From Humulus lupulus (Eukaryota; Streptophyta; Magnoliopsida; Rosales; Cannabaceae): a stretch of 64,000 nt of DNA. This document shows, one piece after another, positions 24,753-35,443 of this stretch. Position 1 is the stretch's first letter. Each line of letters opens with the position of its first letter. Where the stretch lies: assembly GCF_963169125.1 (NCBI RefSeq), contig NC_084800.1, forward strand, positions 147,680,397 through 147,744,396, written 5' to 3'. The position numbers and the translations under genes were made by a program. The notes under the pieces were generated by a model. It saw nothing but the letters and a program-made list of their open reading frames with translations, searched no databases and was not told the origin of the DNA.

Positions 24753-27060
24753 TCTCCGGTATAATAAGGTTCGAATTTGCATACAACAAAAATGTAGTGA
24801 AAAATAAATACTATAGAAACGAAATCTTTAGGCCAACTGCCACGATCATTCCACTCTGCCGCCTTGGCAACGGCATGGTCACCAGAGGAGGAACAGTCAA
24901 AACGAGGATTCTGCCTCCACATTCCTTAAAGGGTGCGCTCTACGGACTTATACTCAACCTCTACTAAATGTGCCACCAGGAGAGTGACCCTCTCCCTCAA
25001 CACCCCTGCCTTATCTTCTGTTGTCTTCTTCTTTTTGGATGATGAAGAGGCCTTTGCCAGGGCTTTCTCCAGCACGAGGTTGACATCGCCAAGTTGTCCC
25101 TCAATCTCCTGAACTTTAATCGTTAGACGATCCCTTTCAGCATTGGAGGAAGATAGGTCCTGTGTCGAGTCTACAAAGTTCTGAGCCTTCAGAGAAGTCT
25201 GCAAGGAAGCCAAAAGTGAGCAAATAAGGAACGTAAAACACAAAAATTACCAATGTAAGACGCATGAACTGACCCCAGTTGTGGAGAGCACAAGGGTCTC
25301 CCCAAGCTCTGCCATGGTAAAATTCTCGAAACCTCTCCACTTGGTCTCAGGGATACCCTCAGCAACTCGGGCATACCTTCGCACATAAGGGCCTGATGTA
25401 TGACCCATCCAGAATGTCCCCTCCCAATCAGGAGTGCCTGAGTGGGCAGGGACAGATGACCCACTCACTGAACGAGGAGGAGGCACAAGAACATCAAACG
25501 AAGGGTACCTCGAATAGTCATGACTAGCGAGGGCACAAGGAAGATTACAAAAATCATCAAAGGAAGGTAGAACGAAGCAACCTTGGATGGTCTATGGAAC
25601 GTGGGAATGAGAACTCGTGCCGCGGTCCGTTGGAGCAGAAGAGGGGCGTCCCTTGGAGGCTAGACATAGCCAAGCTAGATGTTTAGATTCAGGAGAAGCC
25701 TTCTCATGCACCAATTCAACATCACCCTCGTCCGAGTGAGGTTCTGCCGGAGTTGCCTTCTTCTTTCGCTCATAAATGTGCCATAGGAGGTTGGGCTCCA
25801 AAACCCTAGATATACCATAGTGATTGAGGTTGGCCACAGCAAAGAGGTGGGCAGCCATTTTCGTTGCAGAGTTTGCGTCAAGGAAGACATCTACCAGCGC
25901 CACCTCCGACTCAGGAATGTCATTGATACTAAAATCTTTGAACAATCAACTCAGTTATCAATATGAGTATAAGTTCCACAATAGCAAACTCAATATAAAA
26001 GGAAACACATGAAGTACTTACTTGGAGATGAGCGAATATGTTCTCGAATAGAAATGGGACCTTTCACAATGAAAAAGTCCAACTTCCATGAACTTGGGTT
26101 AGAAACGGAACCCTATATTAAGGAGACCTGAGAGTTGGCTTTTGTAAAAAGTAGAAGCCCTTAGATTTAGGAGTGGGCATGAGATTGTACATGAAATGCA
26201 CATCCTGGGCCGTGGCGACATGACCGTTAAGCTTCATGAATGCCATATACATGCATCTTAAGGTCAACCAGCTGCTAGGTCCCAGCTCAAGCGGAGCAAG
26301 GTCAAAGTGATTCAGGACCATGACGAAGAATAAGTGTAAGGGAATGGTCCCACCTGCATTCAAAATATGTTTGCTCATAGTGACATATCCCTGGGGGGAT
26401 TATCAGCCCGAAATTTATTGGAGGGTACATACAACTTGTACTCCTTACTAATGTGGTATTTCTCAGACTACTCTAGTAGCCTATTTTCTGATACGTGGGA
26501 AATGATGGTGGATGCCAATAAAGGACCGAAGTCTGGCTTCTCGGGAGTGACCTATTGTCTCATTCTCTTTGACATGTCTGTAAAACTAAAGGAAAATGGT
26601 GAGGTTAAAATAGAGCACTTTACCCTCCATTTTCTTCTTCTTGCTTGAGTTTTCCGCCAAGAAATTGGGTGTGGAAGCATCAAACATGGGTGGATTAACG
26701 ACAAGGGTTTAGGGTAACCAGGGGTGACCTTGTGGCTACTATAGGGAGAACACAGGGGTGAGGTTCAGGAGGGAGGTTTCCCTCCATGAACTCTAGCTCC
26801 ATTTGTAGGTCAAGAAGGCTCACTCTAAGGCTTATAATGTGATCATTACGATCAAAGGAGAAAGGAACTCCATCACCCCTCAAAGTCGAATCTAACTCGT
26901 TCTCCACCACCCAGATTTTATGCCTAATCTCTGCCATGTGTTCAAGGTGACATATATGGGCCTTCCTCAAGGTGTTGTAGTTTTTGGGGGACGTCGAGTC
27001 TGAGGATACGTCTACAAACTTGACTGACGAAGGAACGCTAGGCAACCCCTCACATGCCAT
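24753..27060 (-). pseudogene. Tat1 antisense gene (coiled-coil protein), decayed
   Basis: Lies opposite to gag. Starts MACEGLPSVPSSVKFVDVSS at 27060; the N-terminal ~110 residues match the Tat2 antisense protein (EGNLPPEP here, a stop then NFPPEP there). Further on, 26118-26378 reads PLHLFFVMVLNHFDLAPLEL and later YNLMPTPKSKGFYF, resembling the plant 'putative gypsy-type transposon' (Transposase_28-like) domain from memory. 25592-25945 is an acidic/basic linker, 25490-25560 holds FVLPSF (FVIPSF in Tat2), then a candidate intron and a coiled-coil exon. Several stops and frameshifts. Function unknown. Confidence 0.65.
24926..25198 (-). pseudogene. Coiled-coil exon of Tat1 antisense gene
   Basis: Reads TSLKAQNFVDSTQDLSSSNA, then a heptad-like region rich in Leu, Glu and Lys (VQEIEGQLGDVNLVLEKALA), a Lys tract and VEVEYKSVERTL before a stop. 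VERTL recurs at the same place in Tat2. A candidate 75-nt intron (25199-25273, GT...AG, ending cttccttgcag on the minus strand) joins it in frame to the preceding exon ending ETLVLSTTG. Confidence 0.6.
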
Positions 27061-27369
27061 AAAACCGTGTCTCGTTGGTGATATGTGTGCAAGTGTATGT
27101 GGAAAGTGTACTACAAAACACAAAGGAATAAGCTCCAAACTTCTAGACACAATTGCTCGAAATGACCAACTACAGAATGCAAGGGAGTTTATATATACAA
27201 AAGGGTGCATATACATAAATTAGCACACGAGGAGCTCCGGCTGAGACAACCATTCCCAAGTAATGCTAATTTAGAACCATTAAGCACAAGAAAGGGTGAA
27301 GCATTCCTTGTGCGGGTAAAGTCACGCACTGTCACAGCTGCAGAAATACCAGGGGTCGAAAGTAGACGC

Positions 27370-27486
27370 CTACAAAAATAAAGGAGACAGATGTTTTAGT
27401 CTCCTAGTACATATACATATATTTACATATAAAAAAAAAAGAGAAAAGAAAGACAAAGTGTCCTTGTGAGGGATAGAACCACTCAC
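27370..27486 (-). other. Candidate 5'-leader intron of Tat1 antisense gene
   Basis: On the minus strand, ccaagag|gtgagtgg at 27486 and ttatttttgtag|gcg at 27370 form a strong donor and acceptor with a pyrimidine-rich 3' half; length 117 nt. Tat2 has a candidate intron (87 nt) at the corresponding place. Confidence 0.5.
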
Positions 27487-27563
27487 CTCTTGGAAGCTTT
27501 GAAGACAAAAGTACCACTAAGCTAAGAGGAGCAAGTGTAGAAATTATCCTTGAGAAGAAGACC

Positions 27564-27571
27564 TATTTATA
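27564..27571 (-). promoter_or_regulatory. Antisense promoter TATA box in Tat1
   Basis: Minus strand TATAAATA, preceded by tcaatggct (CCAAT-like) about 30 nt upstream, and 504 bp before the antisense ATG. Tat2 has ccaatggct and TATAAATA with nearly the same spacing and a 534-bp distance to ATG. Confidence 0.6.
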
Positions 27572-27832
27572 GGAGGCTTAAACTCATTGTAGCCATTGAA
27601 TTCAATATTTGATCTTTGGTCAAGAATGAAGCAAAACACCTTCATTGGGATCCGCAAAGCCAAATGATAGGTTCACATTTACTCTCAAGGAATGATGTGG
27701 ATCACCATCCCAAAGTGTGTTACTTAACACTACCAAGGAAAATAAACACATTAACACTATAAAGGGTTTGAAGACACCATACCGAAGAGTCTACAGAGCA
27801 CATAAAGGCCCTCTCATGGACTAGGGGGCAAG
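27572..27832 (+). other. Tat1 3' noncoding region with polypurine tract
   Basis: No gene. Ends with ctagggggcaag (27821-27832), a polypurine tract directly before the 3' LTR start TGTGGATGC. Confidence 0.6.
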
Positions 27833-28104
27833 TGTGGATGCTAAGAATTCCACACCAGTGAAAGACACAAATCATGTGTCTGAAGTCCCTTGAAGGACCA
27901 AAATACGCACATGTGCCTACACCCCTGGACGTGTGTTGGGAAGCCTTGCCAGGTAATGCCCCGCTAGCACCGTGGTGCCTCATCTAACCAAGCTACAGCA
28001 CCTCGCAAGACCCTCCTCTCAAGCCAGGGCCTCGTGCGCCAAGCAGCTCCCCTCCCGTGAGACCCTCGTCTTGCGCCTCGTGTGTCTGTCCGGATCCGTC
28101 TCTA
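27833..28104 (+). mobile_element. Tat1 3' LTR, truncated
   Basis: Aligns with the first ~265 bp of the 5' LTR (gaccaaaatacgcacatgtg here, ggtccaaaataggcacatgtg there) and stops at about gatccgtctc. It is joined to the second part of LTR C. The missing ~1.2 kb was removed by a deletion that also took the middle of LTR C. Confidence 0.8.
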
Positions 28105-28396
28105 TAACATATATGCCAAATATATCCACATAATTATGTGGTCCCACACATATATCACATATATGCCAAATATACCCATAATGGGCCAAATTATAAAAAT
28201 TGCCCTTCTAATAAGAAACGGGCCCACATGCTTAATTAATACACCTAAATATGCCTATCAAGTCATATAATAATATAACTCACATAATCACATAATTACA
28301 CGTATATAAATAACATAAACATGTAATTTCCATAATTTTCCATCCTGGTCCACTAATAAAGGCCTTAAGACTTATTAGGTAATTTGGGACATTACA
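28105..28396 (-). mobile_element. LTR C, 5' (U3) part
   Basis: On the minus strand begins TGTAATGTCCCAAATTACC, pairing with the GGGCATTACA end at 11422, and continues with aataagtcttaaggcctt as in other LTRs of the window. Contains two copies of catatatgccaaatata. Its missing middle lies in the deletion at the Tat1 right end. Confidence 0.65.
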
Positions 28397-28401
28397 CCAC
28401 C

Positions 28402-28990
28402 TCTATAACAAACCCAATCTATCGCTAGGGCAGTAACCCCGATAAGTCCTTTAGAAATACATCCAAAAACTCACAGACTAATCTGGTCTTTGTCGGCCCA
28501 ACTGGCACATTCCTTATGGTATCCACTATGCAATCTCCTTGAAATAGGTATTTAGCCTTCAGTGTTGAGATCATAGGAATACGAGGCACATTCATAGTGC
28601 TCACCAACAAAAATGATTCCTCTCCCTCGAGCTCAAAGGTCACCATCCTCATTTTACAATCTATGGTTGCCCCATACTTGGCTAACCAATCCATGCCCAA
28701 AATCATGTCAAAATCCTCCATTGCTAGCTCAACCAGGTCTACTAACAACTCTCTACCATCCACCTCTACTAGCAAGAATCTAATCCATCTCCTAAAAACT
28801 ACTAGTTCCCCAGTAGACAATAAGGTCTCGAACCCCACAGCATAAAAATCACAAGACCTACAAATTCTACCAATCACTATACTAGAAATAAACGACTGAG
28901 TAGGACCAGAATCAATCAATACAGTGTAAGTAGAGCCAATGCTAGAAATTTGATCTATCACTACCGAGGGACTAGCCTCAGCCTTTGACT
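28402..28990 (-). pseudogene. M1 aspartic protease and start of RT linker
   Basis: 178-codon open frame from 28961: VLIDSGPTQSFIS keeps the catalytic DSG, followed by MEDFDMILGMDWLAKYGATI and CKMRMVTFELEGEE, the usual Tekay-like protease. It runs into LVCEFLDVFLKDLSGLLP, the linker before RT. After a stop the frame continues IGFVIEV to the LTR C junction at 28401 and resumes as [15 protein letters not shown] at 11421. This is the best-preserved part of M1. Confidence 0.85.
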
Positions 28991-29870
28991 TGATCAGCGT
29001 GAACGCTCGGGCTGGCGTTAGACTATGGCCTTTCTTTTGTTCCTCTCTCTTTAGTTGCTGGCAATCCCTCAGAAAATGTCCAACTACCCTCCAATGAAAT
29101 TATCCCACATGGTGTCCCCTGCACCTGGCGGCCACCTTGAGAACTCCAACCCCTCTTGTTAGGACCAAGAGTAGCAGAAGTGTTAGGGGTCTCCCTCTTC
29201 TAGTCACTAGGGCTTCTACCCCTACCAGATCCAGTAAATAGAGGTACCATCATCCTAGCATCACTTTTTGTGGTGCTCTCGCCCGAATCCTATCCTCTAC
29301 GCCCTCAGTAGTAAGGGCCTTCTCAACTACTTGTTCATATGTAGTAACTCCAGGCATTGAGGTGATCCTAGCATCTCATGTTATCATGGGGTTTAATAAC
29401 TGAACAAGCCTGTCTCTCCTAATGGCATCGGTTGGCACCAAGTGAGAAGCAAACATGGCCAACCTATCAAACTTCAAGGCATACTTAGTCACAGTCATGT
29501 TTCCCTGAACCAATTTGGTAAACTCATCTGCCTTCGTAGTTTTAACTGCATCGTTGTAATATATCGCGTTAAAAAAATTTGAAAACTCATCCCAACTCAA
29601 TGCAGCGATGTTTTGGGTTTGAGATACAACCTCCCACTGGATACAGGCATCCTCTCGAAACAAGTACATGGCACATGCCACCCTCTCACTACCTAACACA
29701 CTCATATAATTGTTCATATAATTGTTCCCATCAATTCCTAACCTTTGGCTACTGGTGTATGGCTAGTACTAAGGCAGCAGGTGGTACTACTTGCAAAACG
29801 TTCCCTGCTGGATCCTATTGCTGTCTCAACTGACGAATTTCTTCTTCTTGTCTCTATAGTCTGGCTAGCA
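28991..29870 (-). pseudogene. M1 gag, interrupted
   Basis: The 113-codon frame at 29376-29717 has the retrotransposon gag core: RVACAMYLFREDACIQWE, WDEFSNFFNAIYY and LVQGNMTVTKYALKFDRLA. Downstream pieces with stops include a basic region and a decayed zinc knuckle near 29090-29130 (CRGHHVG). Upstream codons to about 29870 are also broken. Confidence 0.8.
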
Positions 29871-30228
29871 TTTCAATAAACGTATGTTGCCAGTTCTCAG
29901 GAGCTGGCGGAGGGTGTTGAACCTGGTTATCATCTCAAGTCTAGAATTCAGCACTGACTAGTATGTTTGATCACCTTGGAGGCTTAACTCTCCAAGTATA
30001 TATGCAATCAGCGACTCAGATAATCAGGAAATGATAATAGATTCCACAACTTGCCCACGGTTCACAACTGAGCCAATAAGGAGCACTCACAAACATAATG
30101 CTATTTGACATTCCACATGCATCATCAACGTTCACAAGCATAAATTCTCATAGTCACCTAACAGTCAAGGGCCAGGACCTATAATTATAACCCATGATCC
30201 TTAATCAAGCATACACGTATGGCATATA
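29871..30228 (-). other. M1 leader, proximal part
   Basis: Noncoding leader of M1 between gag and the solo LTR insertion. Its minus strand contains ggtcctggcccttgactgtt, also found in the leader of the LARD-like element (ggggctgggcccttgactat near 53752), showing common ancestry. The remaining leader is at 32462-32597. Confidence 0.6.
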
Positions 30229-32456
30229 TGTAGCATCCCAAATTTGCTAATAAGGCTAGGGCCTTGATTAGTGTGCCGAGAGGGAAATAATTGATTTGAT
30301 TATGTTAATATGTGAATTTAATGATTATGTGATTAGAAATGCATTTTTAGGTGAATTAAATATGCATGTGGGCCCCATTTGGCTATTAGGGGCATATTTT
30401 TAATTTGAACCCGTTAAGGGTATGATTTTGAGTTATGTGTGGCGTTTTCGGCATGAGGAGATCCTGTCCCATGGTGTTATTATAGAGTCACAAAATTGGT
30501 AACCATTAGTAACTTGAGGTTGGTGTTCTTACTAGAATAATAAGTTAAAGGTGGCATTTTTGCAAAAGGATGAAAGGACCTAAATACTCTTATGGGTTAG
30601 CCCATAACTAAGTTAGAGGGAAGGGTAGAATAGTCTTTTCGGCAGTAACTAGATAACCTTTGGCTGAAGGAAGCCATACACGTTTAACACTCTTCCATTC
30701 ACCCATTTGGTTCTTAGGAGCTATAGAAGGAAAAACCAACAACAAGCTTGAGGCAGCTGGATTTTTGAGGAATTGGAAGTGAAGTTCAAGTTGTGGAACG
30801 AGATTAATAGACATTTACACTTAGGAATCTCAGAAATTAAGAGGAGTTAAGGATTTTACTTCTGTGGTTTAGGTCCTTTATGTTGTTCTAGAGAAATATG
30901 ATTTTGATTTTTGAATTTGGGGTTTAGGATGAAGTTGTGAGGAACTTGAGCTTTGGAGTTTGAGTGTTGAAGCTTGGAGTGGCATTGGAGGAAGCCTAGG
31001 GTCGAATTCCTCTCTAAAGGTAAAGATTTTTGGCCCTTAATTGTCTTGAGATTTCTGGTTTTTAGTTAGTGTTCTCGAGCTTCAAAGCTCAGTTTTGACT
31101 CTTGTTTTTGGTGTAGTTTTAGCTAAGTTTTGATGTTACTATGTTGTTTTGGGTGAGCTATAGTGATTTTTGGGCTCAATTATGTGTTTGGCCGATGATT
31201 TGGGAGGATTTTTGGAGCTTTGGCTCAGGGAGATTTGAAGAGAGAAACCCAGAAAATCGCATTTCTGGTATCAGCACTAGGTTGGCAGCGCTACAGCGCT
31301 AGGCTGCGATTTTGGGGACTAGAGTCTCTGAGTCTAGCGCTGTAGCACCCAACTGGTAGAACTGTAGCACTACTCAGCTTTCAAAAAATGATTTTTGGGT
31401 ACTTCTTAGGGTTTTTGTCTAGGGGATCGGGGGTCGATTCCACCACCCTGTTTGGTGGAATTGGAGTTCCCAAGAGCATGGGATTGGTTTATGGAATGGA
31501 ATTATAATGAGGGTGCTATTTTTGGTTTGTGACTAGGTGACCGCTTGGGTTTTGGGACAGGATCATACTCGGAGGGCCATCTCTTGAAATCTAGGGCTTG
31601 TGAAGAAGGTAATAAAATTGTTGTACCCGTACAACAAGGCGTGGCCATATTATTTGTATTGAAGGGAATGGCCTTATGTGATTCAGTTGCAAGGAGTAGC
31701 CATATTACTTATATTTAATATATGTTGATTTTATGATGTGTAATGCATATTTGTGAATGAACGGCAAAGGCCAAGAATGGCGAGGGTCGGGAACGGCGAG
31801 GGTCGGGAACGGCGAAGGGTGAGAACGACAGAAAGCCGAGTACGGCTAGGGGCCGAGAATGGCGTTGAGCACGTGGAGTGGGAGTCGTTAGGGTGAAACC
31901 CTCCTAGGATGCTGGAGTCATCCTCTCGGTGAAGACCGTGAACCCAGGGCCTGGTAAAGTGCCTGGAATGGCATGGCTGCTATATGTTTAGTCGTTGGCT
32001 ATTTGTTATATACTGTGGATTTCCATATATATGTTATGTGCTTTGTGTTAAGTTTTCTTGCTGGGATTCAGCTCACGAGTGCTCTATGGTGGAGGTAAGG
32101 GAAAAGGAAAGGTCAACAAACCATGAGTACGGAGAGCATGGTGCGACGGGTACATGTTCGGCCTACCTGGCTGCCACAGCCAGGGGTATTTTTGGGAAAT
32201 GCAATGTATAGACTTGAATTTGTTGCCTATTTGACCTTAAATGTATTGTGTTGAAGAGTATTTTTTAAACAGTATTTTGGAATCCCAAATGTATAACGCT
32301 TTAGGATTTCAATGAATGGCTATATTTTATACCTAACATCTTTAAACAACTTTTATTTCAGTTTAGTTACACTTTTATCCTAAAACCTTGATTAGCGAGC
32401 TACTGCCACATTTTTAAACTCACTTAGTAACGACTCTAAGGAAGTAGGGCATTACA
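30229..32456 (+). mobile_element. Solo LTR with ATATA target duplication
   Basis: Starts TGTAGCATCCC and ends GGGCATTACA, 2228 bp, flanked by ATATA at 30224-30228 and 32457-32461. No internal region or second LTR accompanies it, so it is the product of LTR-LTR recombination. Internal landmarks: AAAGGTAAAG near 31016, a GC-rich block (31260-31375), an 'aacggc' minisatellite, and ttttcttgctgggattcagc near 32053. Interrupts the M1 leader. Confidence 0.9.
31760..31870 (+). repeat. Short minisatellite of the solo LTR (ggcgagggtcgggaac type)
   Basis: About six imperfect copies of 15-17 bp around gagaatggcgagggtcggg and gccgagtacggctagg. The same kind of array sits at the same relative place in the LARD LTRs. 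Confidence 0.7.
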
Positions 32457-32461
32457 ATATA

Positions 32462-32597
32462 TATTTCATTTAACCAATTAGACACATAATCATAATATCT
32501 GTTACCAAACCCTGAGTCGAGCTTATCTTTAGTTGAGAGTGTACATGCCCAGTCAATCTTCAGGAACTAATAGACCTTGGCAGATCTTATTCCAATT
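32462..32597 (-). other. M1 leader, distal part, with decayed primer-binding site
   Basis: On the minus strand, directly after the LTR end: aattggaataagatctgcca, a diverged form of TTGGTATCAGAG...CCAAGG. The following sequence (ctgaagattgactgggcatg, ctcgactcagggtttg) matches the LARD leader at 53590-53645 (ctggagattgaccgaacatg, cttgactcagggtttg). Confidence 0.65.
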
Positions 32598-32982
32598 TGT
32601 AACACCCTGAATAGTGAAGACCGTTACACCGTGTGTTCAAAATAGTGCTTAACTCGTTAAGCGAGTCATTTGGACTTAAAAGTGTAATTAAGGCTAAACG
32701 ACAGTTTGGTGTTAACTATATTTTAAAAGGGTTGAATAGTTACAAGGGATCCCAAAAGTTTCTAAATAAAATAAGAGTTTATCAAAATTATAGACTTAGC
32801 TGACCTAAGCGGCAAATATCAGTTAATGATTCATGTTCATCAAAATATCTCGACCGTGGCGACCGAGCAGGCTGAGTATGTACACGCTGCCCCTATAGCT
32901 CTCCAACTCAAGGTTGGTCTAGGTTTCCTTTGGCCTTACATGCACCACGAAGAACCCGTGAGCCAAGGCACAACAAAAAAAC
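32598..32982 (-). mobile_element. M1 5' LTR, R-U5 part
   Basis: Starts TGTAACACCC and matches the M1 3' LTR at 9780 over its full length. Stops at gcacaacaaaaaaac where the LTR of element N starts, so the rest of this LTR should lie beyond N, outside the window. Confidence 0.65.
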
Positions 32983-33709
32983 TGTAGAATTAGCTAGATA
33001 GTTATAAGTAGTTATAGCATTTTAGATTTATTGGATTTTGGTTCAAACTGAGACTTAGTTGGAAACTCATAACAACAATTATGGATTTTATAAGTTTAAC
33101 CTATAGTCTAAGAATATTAATTATAACATAAGGTTTGATTAATATTATTGGTCCTAAATATATTATTTACTATAACCTAAGGTTTAGATAGAGCCAATAA
33201 GAACATTACACTTGTCATAAGCACGATTATTAAGGAATTAAGTATTTTGATGATAAAATAAAGAAATAGAAGCTTTAGCACCTACCAAAAATGGTTAGGG
33301 TCGTATTATGACTCAGTCAAAGCAGTTATTCCATTCAAATTATGCTGAAAAAGTGCAATTATGTGTTTAAAATATTCACGTATGCCGATATATCGCAGCA
33401 TGGGAATCGATATATCGCCTGACAGAGGATACGAAAAACATGTTGACGTTGCAAGAACGTATGAACGGAGGCTCGGGACTAGGGCAGAGACGCTATATCA
33501 CCATATAGGGGAGATATATTGCCCTTGGTGGGTTAATTTTTAATTTCTTTGTTTTTTTTTAATTTAAAAATAAACCTTAACTACTTAGACCTACCTCTGA
33601 ACGTTTTGACCGAGTCTTAAGCCTTTGATTGATGAGTATTTAAATATTTTTCAAATATATTCATTATTTTTATTCAAATCAAAAAGGGGTTAGTTTCACT
33701 TCTTACCTC

Positions 33710-33718
33710 TATAAATAA
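33710..33718 (+). promoter_or_regulatory. TATA box of element N LTR
   Basis: TATAAATAA followed about 30 bp later by cctctcattcttcaagc, typical of an LTR transcription start in plants. Confidence 0.6.
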
Positions 33719-34270
33719 GACCTAGTACCCAGCCCTTCCTCTCATTCTTCAAGCTATGATCAGAGACTTCAAGGTGCTAGTGCTACCATAGAGTGATAAA
33801 CACTTGGGTTGGGAAACAACTTTGTCATTCTTAAGCTTTATAAAATACTTGGGAAGTGATGTTTAGTGTATTTCGGTATTGAAGTTAGACCAATCAATAA
33901 GGTCAACTAAGGTATTTCTATTCTCTTAGTCCAGTTCTTTAAACTACTTTAGTTTTTCTGTAGTTCCTTTTATTCAGATCCTAACGTTTGATATTTGTTT
34001 TGATTAGGTTCTTGAAACTAAAAGAACTTTCTTGGTAAGTTTCTTCTTGAAGGTTTAGTTCCACATTTATTCTTTACTCTTTAGAAGTACTAACCATTCT
34101 TATTGTTAGTTTTAGGAGTGTTCCAAGTCCCGCATTTGTTCTCAAATATCCCAGTTTTGGTAAGGAAAATAGGATAGAACTTTATATGTTTATATGATAT
34201 GTTATATTATCTAATGTTATGTTATCTTATGTTTAGTAATGTTTACATTATAGTATGTTTATAGACCTTC

Positions 34271-34385
34271 GGCATATGACTTGTCTAGTTAGCAAGCCCC
34301 AATAATTTATGCGCATATGACTTGCTTGGCTAGCAAGCCCCACAAATCTATTGGGCATATGACTTGCCTAGTTAACAAGCCCTAA
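34271..34385 (+). repeat. ~41-bp tandem repeat, three copies
   Basis: Units around gcatatgacttgcctagtta followed by gcaagcccc start at 34272, 34313 and 34355. Occupies the same LTR region as the aacggc minisatellites of the other LTRs. Confidence 0.75.
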
Positions 34386-34863
34386 GTAGTATAATGGACA
34401 TTGTAGTATTATATGACATATGTTTTTAGTATATGTGTTTATGATATAATTTATGTATATGTTTTATGTTGTTAGTAGTTTTTCTTTGCTGGGCATTAGG
34501 CTCACTCCTTTACTTTTAGTGTGATGTAGGAAAATAGATACCAAGGCATAAGGATTCTTGGAAGCTTGGCATGTGTGTTGAGGTGAATGGAGTGGATGGG
34601 CTGCATGTCGATTCGAGGACAACGTTATTTTCTTTAGTCTCTTTAAATTACGTTTTTATGTATTTTCCGCATTTAGCTTTGTAAACAATTTCATTTAAGG
34701 TTATGTTTTATTTTAAAACAATTAGCTCATTTAGGTATTAAAAATATTATTTTAAAGTTTCAATAAAGTTATAAATATTTCTCATGTATGTTCTCTTCAA
34801 AGTAGTAGTTATGTATAGTAGTTATAATGGTCTAAGTCTTAGAAATAGTTGGGTCCTTATAGT

Positions 34864-34874
34864 TGGTATTAGAG
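34864..34874 (+). other. Primer-binding site of element N
   Basis: TGGTATTAGAG, one substitution from the initiator-Met match TGGTATCAGAG, 2 bp after the LTR end. Confidence 0.7.
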
Positions 34875-35014
34875 AAAACAGTCAATTTGCATGAAGTTCT
34901 CAATCATACACACGCTCAAGTTTCGAATCTAACAGCCAATGTAAGTATTTATGTTTTAGTCATTATATTTCTGTGTGTTTACCTAACGTTTTAGTCTTAT
35001 GTTTTTAGTTAAGA

Positions 35015-35443
35015 ATGGATGGAGCTTTAACATATAACGATATTCGAGCCATCAAGGCCTTAAAAAGGATTAGAGAACCAAGAAATACAGTAGGAATATT
35101 GGAAAGAATCACTCGGAGATTCCTTTTATTCTATAATCAAATAGTTCATCTCCAAACGACTAAGCAAATAATGGTGAGAGCTACGGAACAATATATTTTA
35201 GTAATTAGGATTTTTAAAGATTTTCCTTTTGTAATTGCTGTATTGGAAGAAATATGGGAGACAATAGATGTAGAAGATGAAATACCAGTGGCGATGAGAT
35301 ATTATTTTCTCATAATTAGGCTTACCTCTAAGATGGAATTTCAATTCACAAGAGAACAAAAGAATAGAATCTTTTCTAATCTTCACCGAGGAAGTTTTGA
35401 GGCTCACGAAAATGATAATTATGAAGAGATAGATGATGACATG
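35015..35443 (+). CDS. N ORF0, 5' part (155-codon frame split by Tat2)
   Basis: An intact frame of 143 codons from ATG 35015 to the Tat2 junction. It starts 140 bp after the primer-binding site. Joined across one copy of the target duplication ACATG it runs on at 47161-47199 without a frame change, giving 155 residues and a TAG stop. The protein is helical-looking with basic and aliphatic stretches (IRAIKALKRIREPR, ITRRFLLFYNQIVHLQ) and a very acidic tail. No zinc knuckle, protease or RT motif; I do not recognise it. It sits where gag is expected in a simple element, but a separate gag begins at 47736. Could be an extra ORF of N, or a small gag-like protein of a non-autonomous element. Confidence 0.6.

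Larger units (their letters stand above)
12007..28104 (+). mobile_element. Tat1: Tat-lineage gypsy element lacking RT-RNaseH-integrase
   Basis: Order on the plus strand: 5' LTR, primer-site-like sequence, gag, protease, an 8.5-kb tandem array, an antisense gene, purine tract, truncated 3' LTR. Gag and protease are homologous to Tat2 on the minus strand. No RT, RNase H or integrase motif occurs between the protease (ends ~15850) and the array, so the copy is non-autonomous. Left flank GTCAC (12002-12006); the right duplication is lost because the 3' LTR is truncated at about 28104. Confidence 0.75.
32983..34861 (+). mobile_element. 5' LTR of gypsy element N
   Basis: Begins TGTAGAATTAGC inside the M1 LTR and ends gggtccttata just before a primer-binding site. 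About 1.88 kb, AT-rich. Contains a TATA box (33710-33718), a 41-bp tandem repeat, the ttctttgctgggcattaggc version of the conserved LTR block (34487), and three atatatcg(c) motifs near 33390-33525. The preceding 5 bp are aaaac; the right duplication is outside the window. Confidence 0.6.

Noticed and set aside
28082..28270. Small frames in LTR C, and similar 60-100 codon frames in all LTRs (for example 51658-52078 minus, 58419-58842 minus, 62218-62460 plus)
   Set aside because: They are in noncoding LTR sequence and are duplicated only because the LTRs are. No start context or conservation of frame across LTR families.
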